DNA from: Paraburkholderia sartisoli
Lineage (GTDB): Bacteria; Pseudomonadota; Gammaproteobacteria; Burkholderiales; Burkholderiaceae
Direction: 5' to 3'
Assembly: GCF_900107685.1 (NCBI RefSeq)
Contig: NZ_FNRQ01000011.1
Location: 1 to 64,000 of the forward strand
DNA: 64,000 nucleotides
The notes under the pieces were generated by a model that was not told the DNA's origin, searched no databases, and worked only from the letters and a program-made list of their open reading frames with translations. A program made the translations under genes and the position numbers. Of the stretch, positions 26,523-35,478 are shown one piece after another (within the stretch, counting starts at the first letter, position 1; every line of letters starts with the position of its first letter).

Positions 26523-27629
26523 ATGATTTTTCCGTACCGACTCGAAGCGCGCACGACGCCGTCTCGCACGATGCGGCTCGCCGTGCCGCTGATCGCCGCG
26601 CTGCTCACGCTCGCGATTGGCTTCCTCATTTTCAGTCTCGTCGGCCGTGATCCGCTGGAGGCGATGCACGCGTTCTTCATCGAACCGCTGTCGAGCGTCA
26701 ACGGCTGGTCGGAGCTGCTGCTGAAAGCCTCGCCGCTATGCCTGATCGGCCTTGGGCTCGCGGTCGGCTATCGCGCGAACGTGTGGAACATCGGCGCCGA
26801 AGGGCAGATGATTCTAGGCGGCATCGGCGCGAGCGGTGTGGCGATCTACTTCGACCAGGCCTCCGGCTGGTGGATCCTGTTCCTGATGATGATCGCCGGC
26901 ACGCTGGCCGGCATGGCATGGGCGGCCATCCCGGCGCTCCTGAAAAGCCGCTTCAACACCAACGAAATCCTGACGAGCCTGATGCTCACGTACGTCGCGA
27001 CGCAGTTGCTGATCTGGCTCGTGAGCGGCCCGTGGCGCGATCCGCAGGGCATGAACTTTCCGCTCTCCGAGATGTTCAGCGGCGACGCGCTCTATCCGAC
27101 GTTCGCCGGCGACTGGCACTGGAAATTCCTGCGCGGCACGCGTCTGAACGCATCGGTCATCGTCACGCTGATCGCGATTCCGCTGGTGTGGGTGTTCATG
27201 AAGAAGAGCTTCGCGGGCTACCGGATGAACGTCGGCGGTCTCGCGCCGCTCGCCGCGCGCTACGCCGGGTTCTCCGAAAAGAAGGCGATCTGGACGTCGC
27301 TTCTGATCAGCGGCGCGCTTGCCGGTCTCGCCGGGATGGGTGAGATCGCCGGCCCGATCGGCCAGTTGCAGGCGACGTGGTCGCCCGGCTACGGCTTCAC
27401 CGCGATCATCGTCGTGTTCGTCGGGCGGCTGCATCCGGTCGGCATCGTGCTCGCGAGCCTGCTGATGGCGCTGCTGTACCTCGGCGGCGAGGCGGTGCAG
27501 ACCTCGATGCAACTGCCGCAGGCGCTTTCCGGCGTGTTCCAGGGGCTGCTGCTGTTCTGCCTGCTGGGTGCCGACGTGTTTGTGAACTACCGCGTGCGCC
27601 GCCACACCGTGGCCTCGCAGACGCATTAA
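26523..27629 (+). CDS. BMP-type ABC importer permease 1
   Basis: A 368-residue membrane protein of the BPD_transp_2 family with about ten helices. PLCLIGLGLAVGYRANVWNIGAEGQMILGGIGASG (quoted as RANVWNIGAEGQM) is the conserved signature, and NTNEILTSLMLTYVA and AGMGEIAGPIGQL follow. It forms a heterodimeric pore with the next permease. It is 69 bases after the ATPase gene and 26 bases before permease 2. Confidence 0.92.
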   Translation: MIFPYRLEARTTPSRTMRLAVPLIAALLTLAIGFLIFSLVGRDPLEAMHAFFIEPLSSVNGWSELLLKASPLCLIGLGLAVGYRANVWNIGAEGQMILGGIGASGVAIYFDQASGWWILFLMMIAGTLAGMAWAAIPALLKSRFNTNEILTSLMLTYVATQLLIWLVSGPWRDPQGMNFPLSEMFSGDALYPTFAGDWHWKFLRGTRLNASVIVTLIAIPLVWVFMKKSFAGYRMNVGGLAPLAARYAGFSEKKAIWTSLLISGALAGLAGMGEIAGPIGQLQATWSPGYGFTAIIVVFVGRLHPVGIVLASLLMALLYLGGEAVQTSMQLPQALSGVFQGLLLFCLLGADVFVNYRVRRHTVASQTH

Positions 27630-27655
27630 GACCCACTGATTTCCCGGCGAACCCC

Positions 27656-28585
27656 ATGGACATTCAACAAGCCAGCGCGCTGACCTCGAGCGCCGTGACC
27701 GCCGCCATTCCGCTGATGTTCGCGGGCGCGGGCGAACTCGTCACCGAGAAGTCGGGCGTACTCAACCTGGGCGTCGAAGGCATGATGCTGATGGGCGCCG
27801 TCACCGGCTATGCCGTGACCGCCATCACCGGCAGCCCGTGGCTCGGCGTCGTGGCGGCCATCGGCGCCGGCCTCGCGATGGCGCTGCTGTTCGCGTTCCT
27901 CACGCTGACGATGCTCGCCAACCAGGTCGCCACCGGCCTCTCGCTGACGATCTTCGGCATCGGCCTGTCGGCGTATGTCGGCAAGCCGTACACGTCGGCC
28001 GCCGTGCGCGCGACGATCGACACGTGGACGATTCCCGGCCTGTCGAAGATTCCCGTCATCGGGCCCGCGTTTTTCAGCCTCACACCACTCGATTACCTCG
28101 CGTTCGCGATGTTCGCCGTGATCGGCTGGTTTCTGTATCGCACGCGCGCCGGGCTCGTGCTGCGCTCGGTCGGCGAATCGCCCGCGGTCGCGCACTCGGT
28201 CGGCTTTCCGGTGATCGGCGTGCGCTACGGCGCGACGCTCTTCGGCGGCGGCATGGCGGGGCTCGCGGGCGGTTATTACTCGATCGTCAACCTGCACCTG
28301 TGGCAGGAGCAGCTGACGTCGGGCCGCGGCTGGATCGCGCTTGCGCTCGTCGTGTTCGCGACGTGGCGTCCGGGGCGCCTGCTGATCGGCGCGCTGCTGT
28401 TTGGCGCGGTGACGGGCCTGCAGTTCTACGCGCAGGCGATCGGCGTGCCGGTGCCGACGCAGTTTCTCGCGATGACGCCTTATATCGCGACCGTCGTCGT
28501 GCTGGTGCTGATTTCGCGCAATCCGAACACGATCCGGCTGAACGCGCCGGCTTCGCTCGGCAAGCCGTTCTTCGCCGCGGGCTGA
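27656..28585 (+). CDS. BMP-type ABC importer permease 2
   Basis: From ATG 27656 the frame gives 309 residues, the usual length; longer upstream extensions run into permease 1 and are rejected. AAIPLMFAGAGELVTEKSGVLNLGVEGMM is the diagnostic segment of YufQ-type permeases (ExSGxLNLGxEG). ANQVATGLSLTIFGIGLSAYVG and RSVGESPAVAHSVGFPVIGVRY match the family, and about nine helices are visible. It partners permease 1. Confidence 0.92.
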   Translation: MDIQQASALTSSAVTAAIPLMFAGAGELVTEKSGVLNLGVEGMMLMGAVTGYAVTAITGSPWLGVVAAIGAGLAMALLFAFLTLTMLANQVATGLSLTIFGIGLSAYVGKPYTSAAVRATIDTWTIPGLSKIPVIGPAFFSLTPLDYLAFAMFAVIGWFLYRTRAGLVLRSVGESPAVAHSVGFPVIGVRYGATLFGGGMAGLAGGYYSIVNLHLWQEQLTSGRGWIALALVVFATWRPGRLLIGALLFGAVTGLQFYAQAIGVPVPTQFLAMTPYIATVVVLVLISRNPNTIRLNAPASLGKPFFAAG

Positions 28586-28654
28586 CGGCGCGGCGCGCGC
28601 CCGCGCATCACAAAACCATTTGAGCATTCCGATCACACGACAGGAGAAACCACG

Positions 28655-29746
28655 ATGAGAAGAAAACTACTCACTGCGCTCGCGCTGGCAGCCGCCACAC
28701 TGGGCTTCGGCGCCACGCTGACCCAGCCCGCCCGCGCGGCCGATGCGCCGGGCGTCGCGTTTGTCTATCTCGGCAACCCGGGCGACGCCGGCTGGACGTT
28801 CGCGCACGATCAGGGTTCGAAGGAAGTCGAGGCGAAGTTCGGCAACCGGATCAAGATCACGCGCGTCGAAAACGTGCCGGAATCGGCCGACTCGGAACGC
28901 GTGTTCCGCGATCTGGCGAACAAGGGCAACAAGATCATCATCGGGTCGAGCTTCGGCTTCCAGGACTTCGAACTGAAGGTCGCCAGGGACTTCCCTGACA
29001 CCGTGTTCCTGCACGCGACCGGCTACAAGAAGGCCGCGAACTTCGGCACGTACGACGTGCGGATGTACCAGGGCGCGTATCTGGCGGGCGTCGTCGCGGG
29101 CCACGTGACGAAGACGAACACGCTCGGCTTCGTGGCGTCGGTGCCGATTCCGGAAGTGGTGCGCAACATCAACGCGTACACACTCGGCGCGCGGTCGGTG
29201 AACCCGAAGATCCACACGAAGGTCATCTGGATCAACAGCTGGTTCGATCCGGGCAAGGAAAAGCAGGCGGCGGAAACGCTGATCGGGCAGGGCGCCGACG
29301 TGCTGCTGCAGAACACCGATTCGAGCGCGACGCTCGCGACCGCTTCGGAAAAGCACGTGCATGCGTTCGGCTGGGATTCGGACATGAAGAAGTTCGGTCC
29401 TGACGCACACCTCGGTTCGGTGGTCGCGCACTGGGGCGTGTATTACAACGCGGCGATCCAGCAGGTGCTGGACGGCAAGTGGAAGAACGATCCGGTGTGG
29501 TGGGGCATCCCGCAAAAGGCCGTCAACCTCGAGGACCTGAACACGGGCGCGATTCCGGCTGATGCACAGAAGGATGTCGAGGCGAAGCGCACCGAACTCG
29601 CCAGCGGCAAGTGGGATGTGTTCACCGGTCCGATCAGGGATCAGTCAGGCAGCGTGAAGGTGCCGGCCGGCAAGACGCTGTCCGATCCTGAACTGCAACG
29701 CCTCAACTGGTATGTCGAGGGCGTCGACGGCTCGCTGCCGAAATAA
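28655..29746 (+). CDS. BMP-family (PnrA-like) substrate-binding protein
   Basis: This 363-residue periplasmic protein has a signal peptide (MRRKLLTALALAAATLGFGA, cut after about residue 28, PARAADAP) and the BMP fold with VAFVYLGNPGDAGWTFAHDQG, NKIIIGSSFGFQDF, YQGAYLAGVVAGHVTKT and INSWFDPGKEKQAAETLIGQGADVLLQN. BMP proteins bind nucleosides or purine bases. No lipobox Cys is present, so it is soluble in the periplasm. GGAG sits before the ATG. It is the last gene of the operon, and its position beside the 8-oxoguanine deaminase supports a purine-type ligand. Confidence 0.9.
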   Translation: MRRKLLTALALAAATLGFGATLTQPARAADAPGVAFVYLGNPGDAGWTFAHDQGSKEVEAKFGNRIKITRVENVPESADSERVFRDLANKGNKIIIGSSFGFQDFELKVARDFPDTVFLHATGYKKAANFGTYDVRMYQGAYLAGVVAGHVTKTNTLGFVASVPIPEVVRNINAYTLGARSVNPKIHTKVIWINSWFDPGKEKQAAETLIGQGADVLLQNTDSSATLATASEKHVHAFGWDSDMKKFGPDAHLGSVVAHWGVYYNAAIQQVLDGKWKNDPVWWGIPQKAVNLEDLNTGAIPADAQKDVEAKRTELASGKWDVFTGPIRDQSGSVKVPAGKTLSDPELQRLNWYVEGVDGSLPK

Positions 29747-29823
29747 CGCGGACAACAGCCCGCGACGTGCGCGGGCGGGTCACGTTCGACCAGGTGGCGA
29801 TCTTGCGAGGATCGTCGCTTTCA

Positions 29824-29857
29824 GGGGCTGTGTCCGACCGGGCACGGCCCTTTTTTG
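29824..29857 (+). terminator. Intrinsic terminator after the BMP importer operon
   Basis: GGGCTGTGTCC and GGGCACGGCCC form an imperfect stem around GACC, followed by TTTTTTG. A second GC hairpin (CCCGCG/CGCGGG) lies just upstream near 29759-29776. Confidence 0.8.
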
Positions 29858-29872
29858 CTGCGCCACCGCACG

Positions 29873-30082
29873 TTAGTCGTCGATACGCAGGCCGACCTTG
29901 AGCGTCACCTGCCAGTGGACGATCTTGTTGTCCTCGATCTGTCCGCGTGTCTCCGTGACCTGGAACCAGTGCAGGTTCCGCAGCGTCTTCGACGCTTTTT
30001 CGATGGCCGTGCGTACGGCGTCATCGCTCGATTTCGTCGACGATCCCGTCAGTTCGATCTGCTTGTAGACGTGGTCTTTCAT
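29873..30082 (-). CDS. Dodecin
   Basis: The 69-residue protein starts at ATG 30082, six bases after GGAGG, and reads MKDHVYKQIELTGSSTKSSD followed by AVRTAIEKASKTLRNLHWFQ and a beta-strand segment ending KVGLRIDD. This is the complete dodecin fold, with the flavin-stacking Trp in LHWFQVTETRG. Dodecins assemble into hollow 12-mers that store or buffer FMN/riboflavin. It is monocistronic and convergent with the BMP operon. Confidence 0.92.
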   Translation of the reverse strand: MKDHVYKQIELTGSSTKSSDDAVRTAIEKASKTLRNLHWFQVTETRGQIEDNKIVHWQVTLKVGLRIDD

Positions 30083-30249
30083 GAGCCCTCCTTGGGTTGA
30101 AGAAAGTATAGGCAATGGCACGGTCATTGGCGGCCCGTATGCCCCGCGTTCAGGCGCGCATGGAGCGCATACGGCGCGGCGCCGCGCGTCCGGCAGCGAC
30201 AGGCGGGCGGTATCATGGCCAGGACTTCAACACCCGTAAGGAAAACAAC

Positions 30250-31203
30250 GTGGAAACCGGATTCTGTGGCCCCGGGCTGATGGGCGCGCCGATGATCAGG
30301 CATCTGCTGCGCGCAGGCCATGCCGTGCATGTCTGGAACCGCACGCGTGCGAAATCCGAGGCGTTGCAGGTCGATGGCGCAACCGTCGCCGATACGCCGC
30401 GTGAGCTCGCGGCATGCGCCGAAGCCGTCGTGCTGTGCGTCGCCGATGCCGCCGCCGTCGAAGCGGTCGTGTTCGGCGAGGAGGGCGTGCTGGGTCCGGA
30501 TGTACACGCCGATGGCCAGCGTCGCGCAACAGGCAAGCTGCGCTGGATCGTCGATCATTCGAGCATTCCGCCGGACGCGACACGAAGCTTCGCGGCGCGC
30601 GCTGCGGCGGCCGGCGTGGGCTGGATCGACGCGCCGGTTTCGGGCGGCACGACGGGCGCCGTGGCCGGCACGCTGGCCGTGATGGCGGGCGGCGAGGCCG
30701 CCGACGTTGAAGCCGTCACGCCGCTGATCAGGGCGTACGCGTCGCGCGTCACGCACATGGGGGCGGCCGGCGCGGGGCAGACCACCAAGCTCTGCAACCA
30801 GGCGATCGTTACGTCGACCATCGCGGCCATCGCCGAGGCGGTCACGCTTGCCGAACGCAGCGGCATCGACGCCTCGCGCCTGACGGAGGCGCTCGCCGGC
30901 GGCTGGGCCGATTCCGTGCTGCTGCAGACGTTCGTGCCGCGCATGACGCAAACCGGGTTCGCGCCGCTCGGCGCCCTCAGGACCTTCCAGAAAGACGTCG
31001 AGACAGTTGCCGCCACGGCTGCCGAGACCGGCACGCCGATGCCGGTCTCGGGCACCGTCCAGCAACTGCTGCGGCTGGCGGTCGCCGCGGGTCTCGCGGA
31101 CGCCGATTTCACGGCATTTATCGACGTATTGCAGCCCGAACGCCGCCAGGCATCGCGCGACAACACCGAAACAACGCGCGGAACAAAACGGGCCGGATCG
31201 TAA
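30250..31203 (+). CDS. NAD(P)-binding beta-hydroxyacid dehydrogenase (3-hydroxyisobutyrate dehydrogenase family)
   Basis: The 317-residue protein starts at GTG 30250, nine bases after AAGGA. It has the Rossmann motif GFCGPGLMGAPMIRHLLRAGH, substrate motif DAPVSGGTTGAVAGTLAVMAGG, and the catalytic Lys region GAGQTTKLCNQAIV. The usual family spelling is GxGxMG; here the first Gly pair is CGPGLMG, still compatible. Members reduce tartronate semialdehyde or oxidise 3-hydroxyisobutyrate. Near a pathway yielding glyoxylate, tartronate-semialdehyde reduction is possible but unproven. The C-terminus (ERRQASRDNTETTRGTKRAGS) is a polar tail. Confidence 0.85.
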   Translation: METGFCGPGLMGAPMIRHLLRAGHAVHVWNRTRAKSEALQVDGATVADTPRELAACAEAVVLCVADAAAVEAVVFGEEGVLGPDVHADGQRRATGKLRWIVDHSSIPPDATRSFAARAAAAGVGWIDAPVSGGTTGAVAGTLAVMAGGEAADVEAVTPLIRAYASRVTHMGAAGAGQTTKLCNQAIVTSTIAAIAEAVTLAERSGIDASRLTEALAGGWADSVLLQTFVPRMTQTGFAPLGALRTFQKDVETVAATAAETGTPMPVSGTVQQLLRLAVAAGLADADFTAFIDVLQPERRQASRDNTETTRGTKRAGS

Positions 31204-31295
31204 GAGCGCTGAGGGCGCGCCAGGCAGGGCGCCCTGTTTCAATAACCTGCTAAAATATCGGGTTTTTCGCAGTTAACACATTCAAAGGACGCGCC

Positions 31296-32888
31296 GTGCT
31301 GTCTACCGCCAACATCACCATGCAATTCGGGCCGAAGCCCCTCTTCGAGAACATCTCGGTCAAATTCGGGGAAGGCAACCGCTATGGCCTGATCGGAGCG
31401 AACGGTTGCGGCAAGTCGACGTTCATGAAGATCCTCGGCGGCGATCTCGAGGCGAGTTCGGGTAACGTGATGCTCGAACCGAACGTGCGCCTCGGCAAAT
31501 TGCGGCAGGACCAGTTCGCGTACGAAGACGTGCGCGTGCTCGATGTCGTCATGATGGGCCACACGGAGATGTGGGGCGCGATGACCGAGCGCGACGCAAT
31601 CTACGCGAACCCCGACGCCACCGACGACGACTACATGCACGCCGCGGAACTCGAGGCGAAGTTCGCCGAGTACGACGGCTACACGGCCGAAGCGCGCGCG
31701 GGCGAACTGCTGCTGGGCATCGGCATCGCGATCGCCGACCACAACGGCCCGATGAGCAACGTGGCGCCGGGCTGGAAGCTGCGCGTGCTGCTCGCGCAGG
31801 CGCTGTTCTCGAAGCCGGACGTGCTGCTGCTCGACGAACCGACCAACAACCTGGACATCAACTCGATCCGCTGGCTGGAAGACGTGCTCAACCAGTACAA
31901 CTCGACGATGATCATCATCTCGCACGATCGACACTTCCTGAACCAGGTCTGCACGCACATGGCCGACATGGATTACGGCACGCTGAAGGTCTATCCGGGC
32001 AACTACGACGACTACATGCTCGCCAGCACGCAGGCGCGCGAGCGTCAGCAGGCCGCCAACGCGAAGGCGAAGGAACGAGTCGCCGACCTGCAGGATTTCG
32101 TGCGCCGCTTCTCGGCGAACAAGTCGAAGGCGCGCCAGGCCACGAGTCGCGCGAAGCAGATCGAGAAGATCAAGATCGAGGAATTCAAGCCGTCGTCGCG
32201 ACAGAATCCGTTTATCCGCTTCGAGTACGAAAAGAAACTGCACAACATCGCGGTGGTGGCGGACACGATCACGAAGAAGTACGACCGCACGATCTTCCAG
32301 AACTTCAACCTGAGCGTGCAGCCAGGCGAGCGTATCGCGATCATCGGCGAGAACGGCGCGGGCAAGACCACGCTGCTGCGTTCGCTGCGCGGCAACATCA
32401 AACTCGATCACGGCACGGTGAAGTGGGCGGAAAACGCGAACATCGGTTACATGCCGCAGGACACGTACGAAGAGTTTCCGGACGACATCACGCTGATGGA
32501 CTGGATCGACAACTATCGTCAGGAAGGCGACGACGAGCAGTCGGTGCGGGGCACGCTCGGCCGGCTGCTGTTCAACGCGGACGACATCCGCAAGTCGGTG
32601 AAGGTGCTTTCGGGTGGCGAGAAAGGCCGCATGATCTGGGGCAAGCTGATGCTCGGCCGCCACAACGTGCTGCTGATGGACGAGCCGACGAACCACATGG
32701 ACATGGAATCGATCGAGTCGCTGCAGATCGCGCTGGAGAAATACGAGGGCACGCTGATTTTTGTCTCGCACGACCGCGAGTTCGTGAGCGGTCTGGCTAA
32801 CCGGATCATCGAAGTGCGGACGAACGGCACGCTGAACGACTTCGGCGGCAATTACGAGGACTTCCTGCTGAGTCAGGGCGTGCAGTAA
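31296..32888 (+). CDS. ybiT: ABC-F family ribosome-associated ATPase (YbiT-like)
   Basis: At 530 residues it equals E. coli YbiT in length and wording: MLSTANITMQFGPKPLFENI at the start, Walker A GANGCGKST, NVAPGWKLRVLLAQALF (the degenerate first signature of this subgroup), LLLDEPTNNLD, the inter-domain P-site linker rich in Lys/Arg (RRFSANKSKARQATSR), then GENGAGKTT, LSGGEKGRM and LLMDEPTNHMD. ABC-F proteins bind the ribosomal E site and rescue or tune translation. It stands alone with its own promoter region (TGCTAAAATATC) and a strong terminator. Confidence 0.92.
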   Translation: MLSTANITMQFGPKPLFENISVKFGEGNRYGLIGANGCGKSTFMKILGGDLEASSGNVMLEPNVRLGKLRQDQFAYEDVRVLDVVMMGHTEMWGAMTERDAIYANPDATDDDYMHAAELEAKFAEYDGYTAEARAGELLLGIGIAIADHNGPMSNVAPGWKLRVLLAQALFSKPDVLLLDEPTNNLDINSIRWLEDVLNQYNSTMIIISHDRHFLNQVCTHMADMDYGTLKVYPGNYDDYMLASTQARERQQAANAKAKERVADLQDFVRRFSANKSKARQATSRAKQIEKIKIEEFKPSSRQNPFIRFEYEKKLHNIAVVADTITKKYDRTIFQNFNLSVQPGERIAIIGENGAGKTTLLRSLRGNIKLDHGTVKWAENANIGYMPQDTYEEFPDDITLMDWIDNYRQEGDDEQSVRGTLGRLLFNADDIRKSVKVLSGGEKGRMIWGKLMLGRHNVLLMDEPTNHMDMESIESLQIALEKYEGTLIFVSHDREFVSGLANRIIEVRTNGTLNDFGGNYEDFLLSQGVQ

Positions 32889-32914
32889 CGCTTCGATGCA
32901 GGTTCGGGGTACAT

Positions 32915-32946
32915 GAGCCCGCTTCATTCGAAGCGGGCTTTTTTCA
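32915..32946 (+). terminator. Intrinsic terminator after the ybiT-like gene
   Basis: AGCCCGCTT and AAGCGGGCT form a 9-bp stem around CATTCG, followed by TTTTTTC. Confidence 0.9.
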
Positions 32947-33101
32947 TGGCGTGGGCGATGAAGCTATTTTCATCGCCGCTGACCTGAATCACGAAACAGT
33001 TCGCCGACACCGCTCCACACGCCTTTTGTTTGTTCTCGCGCAATGCGAGGTCTGGCCCATTCGCGACGATGGACGTTTCATGTCGACGAAGCGGGCCTCT
33101 C

Positions 33102-34292
33102 ATGTTTCCAGCGCATTCTTTTCCTCCACTCGTGATTCGCGGCCGTTCGCTGTTGCCGGTCGTGCAGGGTGGGATGGGCGTCGGCATATCGGCGCACCGG
33201 CTTGCTGGCAGTGTCGCCCGCGAAGGCGCGATGGGCACGATCGCCAGCATCGACCTGCGGCACCACCACGCGGATCTCGTCGACGCATGTCGTGCGCATC
33301 CTGATCGCGAGACGCTCGAACGCGCGAATCTCACGGCGCTCGCGCGCGAAATCAGGGCCGCGCGTGCGCTGTCGGAAGGTCGCGGCATGATCGCCGTCAA
33401 CGTGATGAAAGCCGTCAGCGCACACGCCGATTACGTTCGGGTCGCGTGCGAAAACGGCGCCGACGCGATCGTCATGGGCGCGGGCTTGCCGCTTGACCTG
33501 CCTGACATGACGCACGCGTTCGATGTCGCGCTCATTCCCATCCTGTCGGATAGCCGCGGCGCGACGCTCGTCCTGAAGAAGTGGATGAAGAAAGGACGCC
33601 TGCCGGACGCCATCGTGATCGAGCATCCCGCGCATGCGGGCGGCCACCTCGGCGTGACGAACCTGGCGGAAATGCACGACGGTCGCTTCGAATTCGCGCG
33701 CGTGCTCGACGAGATGCACGCGGTGTTCGCGTCGCTGGGCTTAAGCCGCGACGAGGTGCCGTTGATCGTCGCGGGCGGCATCAACAGTCACGACGCGGTG
33801 CGCGCGTGCCTTGCGGCGGGCGCGAGCGGCGTGCAGCTCGGTACGCCGTTCGCCGTCACCGAGGAGGGCGATGCGCATCCGGATTTCAAGCGCGTGCTGG
33901 CTGAAGCGACACCCGAAGACATCGTCGAATTCGTCAGCGTGACGGGGCTGCCGGCACGTGCCGTCCGCACGCCGTGGCTCACGCGCTATCTGCGCCATGA
34001 GGAACGTATCCGCACCAAGATCGGCGCGCTCAGGCAGGCATGCCCGACGGCGCTCGAGTGTCTGAGCGCATGCGGGTTGCGTGACGGCATCGAGAAGTTC
34101 GGTCACTTCTGCATCGACACGCGCCTCGCGGCTGCGCTGCGCGGCGACATCGCGAACGGCCTGTTCTTTCGCGGTCGTGAAACGCTGCCGTTCGGCCATG
34201 CGATCCGCAGTGTGCGCGACCTGCTCGAACTGCTGCTGACAGGCACGGCGCGCCCGGCCGTCGCGCGTCACGGCGCGTTTTCGCTTCGTTGA
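33102..34292 (+). CDS. Nitronate monooxygenase-family flavoprotein
   Basis: The 396-residue protein has a TIM-barrel FMN fold of the NMO/2-nitropropane dioxygenase family: LPVVQGGMGVGISAHRLAGSVAREGAMGTIAS, GMIAVNVMKAVS, ENGADAIVMGAGLPLDLP, IEHPAHAGGHLG (the GGHxG motif) and IVAGGINSHDAVRACLAAGASGVQLGTPF at the phosphate site. The C-terminal 100 residues contain Cys-rich ALECLSACGLRDG, seen in a longer NMO subgroup. ATG 33102 is chosen because the family begins just before PLVIRGRSLL; an upstream in-frame start adds 24 unlikely residues. The physiological substrate is unknown. Confidence 0.85.
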   Translation: MFPAHSFPPLVIRGRSLLPVVQGGMGVGISAHRLAGSVAREGAMGTIASIDLRHHHADLVDACRAHPDRETLERANLTALAREIRAARALSEGRGMIAVNVMKAVSAHADYVRVACENGADAIVMGAGLPLDLPDMTHAFDVALIPILSDSRGATLVLKKWMKKGRLPDAIVIEHPAHAGGHLGVTNLAEMHDGRFEFARVLDEMHAVFASLGLSRDEVPLIVAGGINSHDAVRACLAAGASGVQLGTPFAVTEEGDAHPDFKRVLAEATPEDIVEFVSVTGLPARAVRTPWLTRYLRHEERIRTKIGALRQACPTALECLSACGLRDGIEKFGHFCIDTRLAAALRGDIANGLFFRGRETLPFGHAIRSVRDLLELLLTGTARPAVARHGAFSLR

Positions 34293-34317
34293 TACCGGTC
34301 AACGCGACCGGTCGTAA

Positions 34318-34337
34318 TCCCCTAGAAAATGTAGGGG
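34318..34337. other. Small hairpin upstream of ompW
   Basis: CCCCTA and TAGGGG pair around about eight bases (34319-34337), 25 bases before the OmpW start. It could be a weak terminator of the preceding gene or a leader structure. No T-run follows. Confidence 0.3.
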
Positions 34338-34361
34338 CTTTACGACAACGAGGAAAGAAAA

Positions 34362-35018
34362 ATGAACCGATGGATCAACGGGGTAGGCGTCGCGGCATGC
34401 GCGCTGAGCATGGGCATGCCGGCCAGCCAGGCTGCCGCGGCAGACGAAGCTTTTCAGACGACGTCCATGGGCGGCATTCATGCAGGTGACGTACTGGTGC
34501 GTCTGCGCGCCATCAGCATCCTGCCGCAGGTCGGCACAAACAGTACGCTGTCGGCGCTCAATGTGGACGTTAACAACGCCACGGTGCCGGAACTCGACTT
34601 CACGTACATGATTCGCGACAGCATCGGCGTCGAGCTGATTCTGGGTACGTCACGGCATCAACTGACGTCGAATCTGGGCGGCCTGGGTGGCGTGAACGTG
34701 TTGCCGCCCACGCTGCTGCTGCAATATCACTTCAACCATCAGGGGACGGTGCGGCCTTATGTCGGCGCCGGTCTCAACTACACGCTGTTCTACAACAATG
34801 GCCTGAATGCAGGCGGCCAGCCGGTCTCGATCAGCAATCACAGTTTCGGGCCGGCGTTGCAGGCGGGCGTCGATGTGCAGGTGGCGAAGAATCTCTTCGT
34901 CAACGCGGACATCAAGAAGATCTGGATGCACACCGACGCGTCGCTTGGCGGCGCCTCGCTCGGCACGCTGCATATCGACCCGCTGGTGGTCGGCATCGGC
35001 GTCGGAATGAAGTTCTGA
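34362..35018 (+). CDS. OmpW-family outer-membrane protein
   Basis: The 218-residue protein has a signal peptide (GVGVAACALSMGMPASQAAAA) and an 8-stranded barrel of the OmpW type: AGDVLVRLRAISILPQ, the PELDFTYMIRDSIGVELILGTSRHQ strand pair, PTLLLQYHFNHQGTVRPYVGAGLNYTLFY and a C-terminal Phe after VVGIGVGMKF. The terminal Phe is the BAM recognition signal. OmpW barrels let small hydrophobic molecules through the outer membrane. GAGGAAAG precedes the ATG. Confidence 0.93.
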   Translation: MNRWINGVGVAACALSMGMPASQAAAADEAFQTTSMGGIHAGDVLVRLRAISILPQVGTNSTLSALNVDVNNATVPELDFTYMIRDSIGVELILGTSRHQLTSNLGGLGGVNVLPPTLLLQYHFNHQGTVRPYVGAGLNYTLFYNNGLNAGGQPVSISNHSFGPALQAGVDVQVAKNLFVNADIKKIWMHTDASLGGASLGTLHIDPLVVGIGVGMKF

Positions 35019-35094
35019 CGTTTGCTGTCGTTCGCGGGCGCGTCTGGCGCTGTGTCAGGTGGCGCCGCGAACGTCCGCGCGCGGGCGTGGCGGC

Positions 35095-35298
35095 TCAGAG
35101 ATGGTCGTTCTGGAATCGCATCGCGGTGCCCTCGCGTTTGATGCGCTCCCAGATCGCAAGCTTTTCTTCGTCGCTCAGGAACACCCAGTTCGACACTTCG
35201 CCGGCGGTGCGGCCACAGCCCTTGCAGACTTCATCGAAAAGCGTTGAGCAGACGCCAATGCAGGGGCTGTCGGGAAGGTCGTGAAGATTTGAAGCCAT
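35095..35298 (-). CDS. DUF1289 family small Cys-rich protein
   Basis: From ATG 35298 the 67-residue protein reads DSPCIGVCSTLFDEVCKGCGRT and then a helical segment WVFLSDEEKLAIWERIKREG. The CxxxC-N8-CxxC pattern is the DUF1289 metal- or Fe-S-binding-like motif. The function is not established. A longer upstream frame adds MSNGFRSPFLRPGVF without family support. It is close to, but not clearly in one operon with, the phospholipase gene. Confidence 0.85.
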   Translation of the reverse strand: MASNLHDLPDSPCIGVCSTLFDEVCKGCGRTAGEVSNWVFLSDEEKLAIWERIKREGTAMRFQNDHL

Positions 35299-35478
35299 GA
35301 AAACGCCCGGGCGGAGGAAGGGTGAACGGAAACCGTTCGACATGTTAACCGATCCGCCGGATTCCCGATCCGGGCGTCTGACGGGTCGAATGCGACAGCG
35401 GCCATGAACGGATGGCGGTCATGACCGAGCTACCCGCATGCGAGCGCCGACCTCGCCGTGCGCATGCGAATGTGCCTC

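Noticed and set aside
32924..33400. 158-codon minus-strand frame overlapping the ybiT terminator and the NMO gene
   Set aside because: It crosses a strong terminator and is antisense to the conserved NMO start. It is a shadow frame.
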